DNA from: CAYYJS01 sp964472315
GTDB lineage: Bacteria > Verrucomicrobiota > Kiritimatiellia > UBA8416
Reading direction: 5' to 3'
DNA length: 64,000 nucleotides
NCBI GenBank assembly: GCA_964472315.1
Contig: CAYYJS010000011.1
Location: forward strand, 1 to 64,000
Shown: positions 56,701 through 63,262 of the stretch, in pieces
How positions within the stretch are numbered: position 1 is the first letter of the stretch
How the letters are laid out: every line of letters starts with the position of its first letter
Translations under genes and position numbers: made by a program
The notes under the pieces: model-generated
Databases searched by the model: none
Seen by the model: the letters and a program-made list of their open reading frames with translations, nothing else
Told to the model about the DNA's origin: nothing

Positions 56701-57232
56701 GCATCGGATGGTCGGGGTTCAGCGCCAGCAGCCGCTGCCAGAGCTTGATGGCATCCCCACGCCGGTCCACCGCCCAGTAGGCCCAACCAAGCGTGGACCA
56801 AACCGCATGCAAGGTCGGTTCGGCTTTGAGTACGGCTTCGAGTTTCGGAATGGCCGTTGCATACTCTTCGTCAAGGACATCATCCATCGCTTCGTACATA
56901 CGTTCCAGGATCGGCGAGGCCTTCGGCTCGCGTCGCTTGGCCGCTTCGCCATCCTCCTGCGCGCGTTTGACAAGATCGGCCTCGGCGATGAGCATCGTCG
57001 AGACGGCGCGCTGCATGCCTTGCGCGCCAATCGCGCCGCCGTCCCCCTTGCGCAGGCGGGCGTCGGCATTGCCAAGCACGCTCGCGTCCGTACGGACCGA
57101 GGCACGCACGACGGTCGCCGTCCCCGCGGTCCCGGCCGCCACCGGATTCCCATCGTCTCCACGCGCCGATCCACACACCGTCAGAACCGCGACCAACGCA
57201 ACAGCACACCGTCCCACGTGCCTGCTATTCAT
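53741..57232 (-). CDS. TPR - polysaccharide deacetylase-fold - outer-membrane beta-barrel fusion protein
   Basis: A 1163-residue exported protein. After a signal peptide (GRCAVALVAVLTVCGSARG) come TPR-type helical repeats (about 75-480; HTNLGNAYAGMGDMALAEKHL). A NodB/PgaB-like deacetylase domain (about 490-760) follows, then a helical linker, then a beta-barrel (about 860-1163) ending in LRLVF. It therefore joins PgaA-like (TPR plus porin) and PgaB-like parts. Deacetylase motif 1 TFDD (Asp564, Asp565) and motif 3 YPFGD (689-693) are kept, but the motif 2 histidines are Leu621 and Asp626 (GSLLLNAD), so metal binding is doubtful. The start ATG at 57232 has GGAGG upstream and overlaps the SGNH gene by 8 bases. 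Confidence 0.85.
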   Translation of the reverse strand: MNSRHVGRCAVALVAVLTVCGSARGDDGNPVAAGTAGTATVVRASVRTDASVLGNADARLRKGDGGAIGAQGMQRAVSTMLIAEADLVKRAQEDGEAAKRREPKASPILERMYEAMDDVLDEEYATAIPKLEAVLKAEPTLHAVWSTLGWAYWAVDRRGDAIKLWQRLLALNPDHPMPHTNLGNAYAGMGDMALAEKHLRRAIELDPKAIQPRLLLGAIYRWTARYEESIRILSALVKEDPDRLDVKMELALALFNHGSYEEALPYLQEVRRWHPDDHEFVIAEARALLHTGRIDDAVAHAERMLSKDEANIEVLMLLADAPQYKNTPAEGVPYLERVLRSNPEEKVKRQVMRRLVEIYARLWETDPITYPLDRPIELARQLVDMDPDFPEWRLTLAELELMNQSYGAAERRFGELLSGMNTNCYRAHLGMFEVNQATKRYKLALAEIDKVRAVNANDPYIETRVARMELSRGNFIKAYQSIDTIEGHGARGAVAVLAYHGLTTSDWTDVLSVRRFRLHLLALKQAGYTFITPDRIGTYFAKKDPAPKDIDDYTPDRVVCITFDDASERTLRLATEVAEDLDLVFAMHLPAGRIERGDPLVATWSEIKRYQATGRWVFGSLLLNADAMVPVSEEKTMGSALANRVWDAPHDMLESEAAYLRRVRDEYRQSRALIRSRLGEACKANFVAYPFGDIGQGARSNVPTAIRVNLNEAAVNYEAGFINSEFGHAVNGDNPLLYQRFAPGLLDSGLDVVEQLAEHHPVFLARRLRAEVAALHSRYYRSMHTLELLARDGYPEPLHRRVETYVYDRLSSKLGSAAVIEKSGRSTFDLIFDDPYLGAQFEYFRDSLHRRNWQTRFAAGVNLTAPILIEGYGGYGELRQSFDIVAPVQDADPDLEIDRIKLRVDEKHVGMKLAYRYEPDAYDKSAVNLAGYITRREFREAVDFDDWVYGAELSLKPRLTLDVNLSYDHDFEPSARALLRRVRYDLYALDAVWRVRDWWDVVGSIWFYDYTDANERSHWVATSLWELSEDTGLLLGLRYAFNHATAPKDDYWTPYKLHQFLAIIGIRNNWYDFYYDAKLMGGIGKEDVRPEETVAYDALVLQAAAQQFDAGDAPDRDWEWIFSAEAALRYYFRRHFEAYTTLSYNETPGYEELRSLTGLRLVF

Positions 57233-57962
57233 CCGTGCCTCCATCCGCTTCGTTACGCAAGGTATCCTTCTCCAGTACGCCGTCAATAAGATGGTCGGCC
57301 AGCAGTTCGGCGCCGGCCCGGCTGAGATGGATGCCGTCCGACGCGCGAACCTCCAGAGGCATCCCGTTGACGCGAACGATGTACGAACTGTAGTTGCCAT
57401 GCCGGCTGAACATCGCGTGCGTCGGGACAAACGTCACCGCGGCGCGCGCCGCCGCCTGTTTGGCGACGATGTCGTTGATGACACGCACATCGGTGTCGAG
57501 GCGCTCCTCACGCATGCACGGCAGCCCGACCCAGACCACCCGCGTCACGCCCCCGCCGAGAAGCGCATCCATGGCCTTGCCGACACGCCGGCCATACTCC
57601 GAAACCCACGATTCGGTCCCGAACGCGATGGTGCCTCCGCCGAATTGGAGCGGCTGGTTATCGTTGGCGCCCATCATCACGAAGGCCCGAGTCGCGCCGT
57701 GGGCCCGCGCAAGTTCGCTCATCCGGTCCGGCCAGTCCAGCAGATCCAGACGCGCAAGACCGGTACCGATCGGGGCAAACACCGTCGCCGTGAGGCTCTT
57801 GCGCTTCAACGCCTTCTCCAGCGAACGCGACAGCGAGCGCATCATCGAATCGCCCACGATCAAGGCATCGGTGCGTTGAACGCCCTCGTCCGCCCGCGTC
57901 GCCAGGTCGCCAAACGCAAGCAGACCCGCCAGAACCGCGAGGCTCGTCTGTCGGGAATTCAC
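57225..57962 (-). CDS. Secreted SGNH hydrolase (DUF459-like)
   Basis: A 245-residue exported protein with an N-terminal hydrophobic signal (SLAVLAGLLAFGDLATRA) and the SGNH-hydrolase blocks: Ser39 in VGDSMM, Asn100 in GANDNQ, VWVGLPCMR, and Asp209/His212 in SDGIHLS. This resembles the DUF459 group. Next to an MBOAT acyltransferase it probably moves or removes acetyl groups on the polysaccharide, like AlgX/AlgJ-type partners (inference). The start is GTG at 57962 with GGAGG 7 bases upstream; another in-frame GTG lies at 57968. It overlaps the TPR-barrel gene by 8 bases. Confidence 0.85.
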   Translation of the reverse strand: MNSRQTSLAVLAGLLAFGDLATRADEGVQRTDALIVGDSMMRSLSRSLEKALKRKSLTATVFAPIGTGLARLDLLDWPDRMSELARAHGATRAFVMMGANDNQPLQFGGGTIAFGTESWVSEYGRRVGKAMDALLGGGVTRVVWVGLPCMREERLDTDVRVINDIVAKQAAARAAVTFVPTHAMFSRHGNYSSYIVRVNGMPLEVRASDGIHLSRAGAELLADHLIDGVLEKDTLRNEADGGTDE

Positions 57963-57964
57963 GA

Positions 57965-58246
57965 TCACGCCTCCGCCTCGCTTCCGCGTACCCGCCGCTC
58001 CACGGCCCGCCGCAATGCCGTCAGGCGCAACACATGACCCACCCTCGCCAGCGGCGCCGTCACGCGCAGGCACACGTCACGGCCCCGCCCGTACGGCATC
58101 CGTGACGCCCCGCGCTCGAGCGCGTCCGCGTTGAGCAGCGCCGCCACGAGGTAGAAGAGGAAGACCGCCCGCGCCGCGCGCGCGGGACGGCACCCGCACC
58201 CCGCCCGGTGGCGCTGTTCCTCAATCTCTGGTATCCCGGCATGCAT
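57965..58246 (-). CDS. Small membrane anchor protein next to the SGNH hydrolase
   Basis: A 93-residue protein with one membrane span (about residues 28-42, VFLFYLVAALLNADAL) and a basic segment GRGRDVCLRVTAPLARVGHVLRLTALR. This layout recalls the N-terminal part of full-length DUF459 proteins, which here would be a separate gene. Its ATG at 58246 shares a base with the MBOAT stop (TAATG), and it ends 2 bases before the SGNH start, so all three are tightly coupled. It is not a simple frameshift remnant, because the SGNH protein has its own ribosome-binding site and signal. Confidence 0.7.
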   Translation of the reverse strand: MHAGIPEIEEQRHRAGCGCRPARAARAVFLFYLVAALLNADALERGASRMPYGRGRDVCLRVTAPLARVGHVLRLTALRRAVERRVRGSEAEA

Positions 58247-59679
58247 TAGAATTGGAAGTAAATGAACGGCGCCACACCCCGCGGTCCAAGGCCCATTACG
58301 ATGGTGAGTATGGTAGCCGCAATCAGGCCTTGCAATACAAAACTCCGACGGTTGAGCCAGTCCCAAACCGGCGCCAGGCGCAATCCGTCAAAACCCTGGA
58401 CGGCGAGGCCGATGACGATCGCCCACGCCGTGGCGTACGACGCGGACTCGGGCGCGCGCCAGTCCGACAGACCGCGGAGCAACGCGACGGCATCGCCCAG
58501 CGTCTCGGCGCGAAAGAACACCCATGCGAGACAGACCAGATGGAACACGACCAGCATCCTCATCCCGCGCCAGACGGCCGCCGGCACGCGGGATCGAGGT
58601 GCCGCGAGATGCAGACGCGCCGCCCCCGCCGCCATCGCACGTTCCACCGCGAGGTAGCACCCGTGCAACGCACCCCAGGCGACGAACTTCCAGCTCGCGC
58701 CGTGCCAGAGACCGCCCAGCAGAAAGGTGATCATCAGGTTCCGCAACACTTTGACAGGCGACACGCGCGACCCGCCAAACGGGATGTACAGGTAGTCGCG
58801 CAACCAGGTGGACAGCGAGATGTGCCAGCGCTGCCAGAACTCGCGCACGGACGTCGCCAGGTACGGCGCCTGAAAGTTGACCGGGAACCGGAACCCCAGC
58901 AACAGCGCGATACCGATGGCGATATCGGAATAGGCCGAGAAATCGCAGTAGATCTGGACCGCGTAGCCATACGTGGCCGCGAGAACGTCAATGGCCCCAT
59001 GATCCCCGACGGCGCCGTACACGGGATCGACGAGGTGTTGCGCCAGAAAGTTGGCGACAACCACTTTCTTGAAAAGGCCGACCAGGATCAGCGTCATCGC
59101 GCGTCCGAAATCGATGCGCCGGCCGACAGGCGTCTCGGCCACTTGCGGCAGCAGCACGCTCGCCCGCACGATCGGGCCCGCGACGAGCTGTGGAAAGAAC
59201 GCCAGATAGACGCCGAAGTCCAGCATGGATGCCGCCGGCGCCAGCTCGCCGCGGTAGACGTCCACCACGTAGCTCATCGCCTGAAACGTGAAGAACGAGA
59301 TGCCTACCGGCAGGATGACCTCCAGCATGGGCAACGCGCAGGCGATCCCAAGCTGGGCGCAGACCTGATACGCGGACTGCATGAAGAATCCGTAGTACTT
59401 GAAGAAGCCGAGCATGCCCAGGTCGAAGACGATGGCGCCCGCCAACCACAACCGGCGCGACCGCGGCGCGGCAACCCGCGCCATGCCCACCGCGAGGGCA
59501 TGATTCACGACCGTCGCGGCGATGAGGAGCGCGACGAACTTCCAGTTCCAATACCCGTAGAAAAAGTAGCTGACCGCCAACGTAAACCATTTCCAGGTCC
59601 GGGCATAGGGGGCCAGCAACCAACTGACGGGGAACACGATCAGGAAGAAGATCGCAAACGCGGTCGTGGGAAACAACAT
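58246..59679 (-). CDS. MBOAT-family O-acyltransferase (AlgI/DltB-like)
   Basis: A 477-residue inner-membrane protein with about 11-12 spans that passes acyl groups, usually acetyl, across the membrane to a polysaccharide. Hallmarks are FFKYYGFF, LPVGISFFTFQAMSYVVDVYRG, FFPQLVAGPI, FWQRWHISLSTWLRDYLYIPFGG, and LGGLWHGASW with the catalytic-type His326; a second His339 is in ALHG. The start ATG at 59679 was chosen because the membrane spans begin there; the frame is open to 59745. It is 19 bases after the deacetylase-like gene and overlaps the small anchor gene by one base. Confidence 0.94.
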   Translation of the reverse strand: MLFPTTAFAIFFLIVFPVSWLLAPYARTWKWFTLAVSYFFYGYWNWKFVALLIAATVVNHALAVGMARVAAPRSRRLWLAGAIVFDLGMLGFFKYYGFFMQSAYQVCAQLGIACALPMLEVILPVGISFFTFQAMSYVVDVYRGELAPAASMLDFGVYLAFFPQLVAGPIVRASVLLPQVAETPVGRRIDFGRAMTLILVGLFKKVVVANFLAQHLVDPVYGAVGDHGAIDVLAATYGYAVQIYCDFSAYSDIAIGIALLLGFRFPVNFQAPYLATSVREFWQRWHISLSTWLRDYLYIPFGGSRVSPVKVLRNLMITFLLGGLWHGASWKFVAWGALHGCYLAVERAMAAGAARLHLAAPRSRVPAAVWRGMRMLVVFHLVCLAWVFFRAETLGDAVALLRGLSDWRAPESASYATAWAIVIGLAVQGFDGLRLAPVWDWLNRRSFVLQGLIAATILTIVMGLGPRGVAPFIYFQF

Positions 59680-59698
59680 AACCGATCGTCCCCGACGG

Positions 59699-61606
59699 CT
59701 ATTCGCGAGTCGCCGGCACGCGAACGGCGTCCGCCGGCAACTCAAGGTAGTAGGTCACGTTCTTCCCGGCGCCCAGCCGCTTCAGGTTCAGGTTCCACCG
59801 GATGCCGTCACGCGTCATGCTGTCCGGCAAGGCCGTGCCCAGGGTCATCGACTCGATGTCGAGCCGCCGCACCACACGCGGCATCTCGAGACTCACCGTG
59901 ATGTTCTCGACCGCGTCACGGCCCGTGTTGCTGATCTTGAGCGATGTCTTCGTGCGCGACAACAGGCGCGTCGACATCTTGATCTGATCCCAGCCGCCCC
60001 AGGCGCGTTCGACGCCGGCGGCGGAGACGATCCAGACGTTCTCACGCTTCGCCTTCTCGATCAACGCGTCGAGTTGGTCGACAAAACCCGACTCGGTCAG
60101 CGACGGCTGAAACGCCAGGCAGTAGTACCCGCCCAACGCATGTATCTGCGCGAAATGCGCCAGCAACGTGTTATCCATTCCGGTCTTCGCCAGCGTCACG
60201 GGCAGGTAATCCATCTGCGGAAGCGTCCACAGCAGGCGCGGCGCCGTAATAACCGGAATGCGCCGATGCTCGCGCGTCACCTTGGGCACCATGCGGTCGT
60301 ACTTGGTTGTGGACAGGTACGCATATCCGGCCCGCGCCAGGGCATCCAACGTGAGGTCGCTGTACCCCTGGCCCGGCGCCACGCGGAACCCCGTCGGCCT
60401 TTTGCCGGTGACACGCTCGACCGCGCGCGCGGCCTTGGTCAACTCGGACTCCTGCTTCCGGAGCGAGGACGTCTCGTAGTCGACCGAGGGGTCGCCAAGC
60501 ACGGCCACTTCGCCAATCTCGGCGAGCAACGCCATGGCCTCGCGATGCTGCGTCATGACCCTGGGCAGCACGAAGGAGGTCATCGCCACGCGGTGTTTGC
60601 GGGCTAACGCGACAATGCGCTGGTCGACATCCTCGGGCCCGAGAATGTTCTGCGTCAGCGACAACGCGCAGTTCCGGGAGTTGGGCCAGGTGGGCTTCAG
60701 GGCCTGCACCTGATGGGCGCCCCACGTCACCGCGTTGCGCAACAGTCCATAGAATGCGTCGCGCTGGATGGGCGTATCGACGCCCGAACCGATCGTGAAT
60801 CCGAGCCAGACGAACCGCCCATCCATGTAATTGCCGTGCGTGATGGCCGCCCGATGCCGCACGCCATGGAGCTCGAACGACGGTTCGCCGGGATCGGTCC
60901 AGACGCCATCGACCTTCACCCGGTCCTCGCGCACGTGACACACCAGCGGTTCGTCGTAGCGTGTGATCGCGAGTCGGAACCCGGGCGCCTGATCGGCCGT
61001 GATCGGGTACCCGCCGGACAGCATGCCGATACTGATATTCGCTTCGGACCGGGGTGGCGCCCCGACGATATCCATGCCGCATACCTCGTGCAACAGCGAG
61101 TAAGCCTCCCACTGCCCGTACTCGTTTCGCGTCCCCGCGGCCCAGGTCATGACCACGCCCTTGCCGGCGCGAAGGAACGCCTTCACGGCGTCGCGTTGCG
61201 TCGCGCTCATGCACGACGTCGACGGCAACAGGACCAGGTTGTACGGCTCGGCATCGACACCGGCCGGCACGTCGTTCAGCGTACGATACCCGAAACCCTC
61301 GCCGTCGAGAAACCGTTGCCAGATCTCGATCAGACGATCGTAGTTCGCGCGGTGCTCGCCAAACGACAGGGCGGTGGCTTCGGACCGGATCAGCGCGATG
61401 CGCACCGGTTTCACATCGAGATCGGCGGACTCGCCGCCGAACCGGCCGACGGTAAATCCCGTGGATGCGCCGTCGTACAGTTCGACGAGCAGGCGGTGGT
61501 ACTGCCACAGCCCCGCGACCAAAGCCACGTTGACCATGATCAGCAGCACGAGAAAGGTCGTGCGACGCCGCGACGCGGAAGTGGGTTGTTCCTGCTTTAT
61601 TTCCAT
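59699..61606 (-). CDS. Membrane-anchored deacetylase-fold protein with degenerate active site
   Basis: A 635-residue protein with a basic N-terminus and a single span (about 17-37), so mostly periplasmic. Residues about 65-290 look like a glutamine amidotransferase-like fold (VLLPSTSCMS, AGKGVVMTWAAG). Residues about 305-530 resemble a NodB polysaccharide deacetylase (ALSLT, TGFRVAPGQGYSDLTLDALARAGY), and about 530-635 form a beta-rich end domain. Motif 1, normally TFDD, reads LTQN (Gln319, Asn320), and no HxxxH motif follows, while the Arg408 motif is kept. It is probably a binding or structural pseudoenzyme. It overlaps the small membrane gene by 10 bases. Confidence 0.78.
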   Translation of the reverse strand: MEIKQEQPTSASRRRTTFLVLLIMVNVALVAGLWQYHRLLVELYDGASTGFTVGRFGGESADLDVKPVRIALIRSEATALSFGEHRANYDRLIEIWQRFLDGEGFGYRTLNDVPAGVDAEPYNLVLLPSTSCMSATQRDAVKAFLRAGKGVVMTWAAGTRNEYGQWEAYSLLHEVCGMDIVGAPPRSEANISIGMLSGGYPITADQAPGFRLAITRYDEPLVCHVREDRVKVDGVWTDPGEPSFELHGVRHRAAITHGNYMDGRFVWLGFTIGSGVDTPIQRDAFYGLLRNAVTWGAHQVQALKPTWPNSRNCALSLTQNILGPEDVDQRIVALARKHRVAMTSFVLPRVMTQHREAMALLAEIGEVAVLGDPSVDYETSSLRKQESELTKAARAVERVTGKRPTGFRVAPGQGYSDLTLDALARAGYAYLSTTKYDRMVPKVTREHRRIPVITAPRLLWTLPQMDYLPVTLAKTGMDNTLLAHFAQIHALGGYYCLAFQPSLTESGFVDQLDALIEKAKRENVWIVSAAGVERAWGGWDQIKMSTRLLSRTKTSLKISNTGRDAVENITVSLEMPRVVRRLDIESMTLGTALPDSMTRDGIRWNLNLKRLGAGKNVTYYLELPADAVRVPATRE

Positions 61607-61887
61607 CGGTACTCGTCATCCGCTGCTTCGATTTTTTCGACTTTCTCAACCACCTCGACCGGCCCGCGCCCGTGGACCCGGCGGAAGAGAGGCGCGTCCG
61701 GAACAGGCGCCGGCGCCGGCGCCGGAGGCAACTCCAGCTCCTCCTCGATGTCAACGGTGCTGTCCTCGTGCAGGTTGACGTCCGTTCGCCCCCGCCTGGC
61801 CACGATGTACGCGCCCACCGCGAAGATGAGCGTGCAGACGGTGCTCACCAGGATGACCGTCGAAAGTATGCCTATCAGATTACCCAT
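61597..61887 (-). CDS. Small single-pass membrane protein of the polysaccharide operon
   Basis: A 96-residue protein with one N-terminal span (about residues 5-30, ILSTVILVSTVCTLIFAVGAYIVA) and a cytoplasmic-type tail. The tail has an acidic stretch (IEEELELPP), an Ala-Pro repeat, and PLFRRV..EVVEKVEKIEAADDEYRW. It follows the GT2 synthase by 44 bases and overlaps the next gene by 10. By place it could be the accessory subunit that PgaD is for PgaC, although no sequence likeness to PgaD is evident (inference). Confidence 0.75.
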   Translation of the reverse strand: MGNLIGILSTVILVSTVCTLIFAVGAYIVARRGRTDVNLHEDSTVDIEEELELPPAPAPAPVPDAPLFRRVHGRGPVEVVEKVEKIEAADDEYRWK

Positions 61888-61931
61888 GCCCCGTTCTCCT
61901 TGTCTCTCTCACGCCCCCGCGGCGCGGGTGG

Positions 61932-63260
61932 CTAAATGCGTCCCTTTCGCTCCAGCTTGCCCCATGTCATGCGCACCTGCAACAGCTCTTCCACGGTCGC
62001 AATGAGCTTGCAGACATCGGTCATGACGACGAAATAGATGCGATACGGAATCGAGTACGGCACCAGCTTCATGCTCTCCCGTTCCATGCTCAGACAGAAC
62101 ATCGCGACGACAATGTCCAGCACCGTGAGTTGGCCCCACCAGAAGATGACGAATTTCGCCATGCTGAAGAAGAACACCACGTACAGGAAGTACACCTGCG
62201 CGAAAATGTTCATCGCCGGCCACACGAGCGACTCGAACGCCATGTACCACAGGACGAACGTGTTCACGCCCCCGCCTCCGCCCAGCATGTGGCGCCCATG
62301 CTTGCGCAGCGACTGCAGGATCCCGCGCGTCCACCGGTAACGCTGGCGGAAGAACCCGCGTATGCGCTCGGGCGCTTCGGTCCAGGTGATCGCATAGGGC
62401 TCGTACTCGATCTTCCACCCATGACTCAATATCTTGATCGTTATGTCGCAATCCTCGGCAAACGTGTCGTCATCGTAGTAGCCGACTTCATCGAGCACCT
62501 TCCGACGGAACACCCCCAGCGGACCGGGAACCACGTTCACGGCGCTGAAATAGCCCTGACTGCGGCGCACCATGTTCAGGCCCTCGATGTACTCGAGCGC
62601 CTGCATCTTGGTCAGCAGGTTGTGGCGATTGACCACCTTCACGTTGCCGGCAACCGCGCCGACCTTCGGGTCGCGGAAGTGCGTAACGGCGTACAACAGC
62701 GAAGCCGGCTCAAGGCGCGAGTCGGCATCGACGCACACCACGAGTTCGCCGCGCGAGGCCTGGATGCCGCGGTTGAGCGCGTTGCCCTTACCGGCATTGC
62801 GCTGCCGGATCACCCGCACCGTCGACTTGTCGTGCGCGCCTTCGTAACGTCGCGCCAACTCGAAGGTGTTGTCCGTGGACCCGTCGTCGACAACGACGAT
62901 CTCCACCGCCGGATACTGAAGGTTGAGCAGCGACCGAATCGCGCTCTCGATGACGACGCCCTCGTTGTAGCACGGCACGATGACCGACACGCTGGGCATG
63001 TCGGAATGGTCGGTCTTCGCCCGGTACTCCTGCACCCGGTCCGGCGTTCGCGAGCGATCGAGGTGGTGCAGATAGGCCAGATAGATGAGGATGAAGAACC
63101 GGATGATCAGCAGGATCAGGAACGCAAACAAGATGACCATCGACAGGTTGACGAAGGCGGACGTGATGCGGTAGTCGGTCCGCAGCACCGTCACATACGT
63201 CACGAATACGAACACCAACAGCACGGCGACAAGCAGCAGGATGACGATCTTGCGCAACAT
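61932..63260 (-). CDS. Processive family 2 glycosyltransferase (PgaC-like polysaccharide synthase)
   Basis: A 442-residue inner-membrane synthase that probably polymerises and pushes out a polysaccharide. Two N-terminal spans (about 4-24 and 38-64) are followed by a GT-A domain with PCYNE, VVVDDGSTDN (Asp125-Asp126), DADS (178-181), AEDCD (Glu269-Asp270) and QRYRW (306-310). At least three further spans follow. These motifs are those of PgaC, cellulose and hyaluronan synthases. PgaC is the closest guess because deacetylase and TPR-barrel genes lie downstream; the sugar is not known. No PilZ domain is seen. It starts 2 bases after the TPR gene. Confidence 0.93.
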   Translation of the reverse strand: MLRKIVILLLVAVLLVFVFVTYVTVLRTDYRITSAFVNLSMVILFAFLILLIIRFFILIYLAYLHHLDRSRTPDRVQEYRAKTDHSDMPSVSVIVPCYNEGVVIESAIRSLLNLQYPAVEIVVVDDGSTDNTFELARRYEGAHDKSTVRVIRQRNAGKGNALNRGIQASRGELVVCVDADSRLEPASLLYAVTHFRDPKVGAVAGNVKVVNRHNLLTKMQALEYIEGLNMVRRSQGYFSAVNVVPGPLGVFRRKVLDEVGYYDDDTFAEDCDITIKILSHGWKIEYEPYAITWTEAPERIRGFFRQRYRWTRGILQSLRKHGRHMLGGGGGVNTFVLWYMAFESLVWPAMNIFAQVYFLYVVFFFSMAKFVIFWWGQLTVLDIVVAMFCLSMERESMKLVPYSIPYRIYFVVMTDVCKLIATVEELLQVRMTWGKLERKGRI

Positions 63261-63262
63261 AA

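Noticed and set aside
53570..57289. A 1239-codon open frame on the plus strand
   Set aside because: Antisense to the TPR-deacetylase-barrel gene, whose own translation has clear TPR and NodB motifs and a signal peptide. The antisense product has no recognisable domain.
57965..57968. Frameshift between the 93-residue anchor and the SGNH hydrolase
   Set aside because: The two products are in different frames, but each has its own good start context (TAATG coupling; GGAGG before GTG) and the SGNH protein has its own signal sequence, so two genes are more likely. The possibility is kept as a refutation test.
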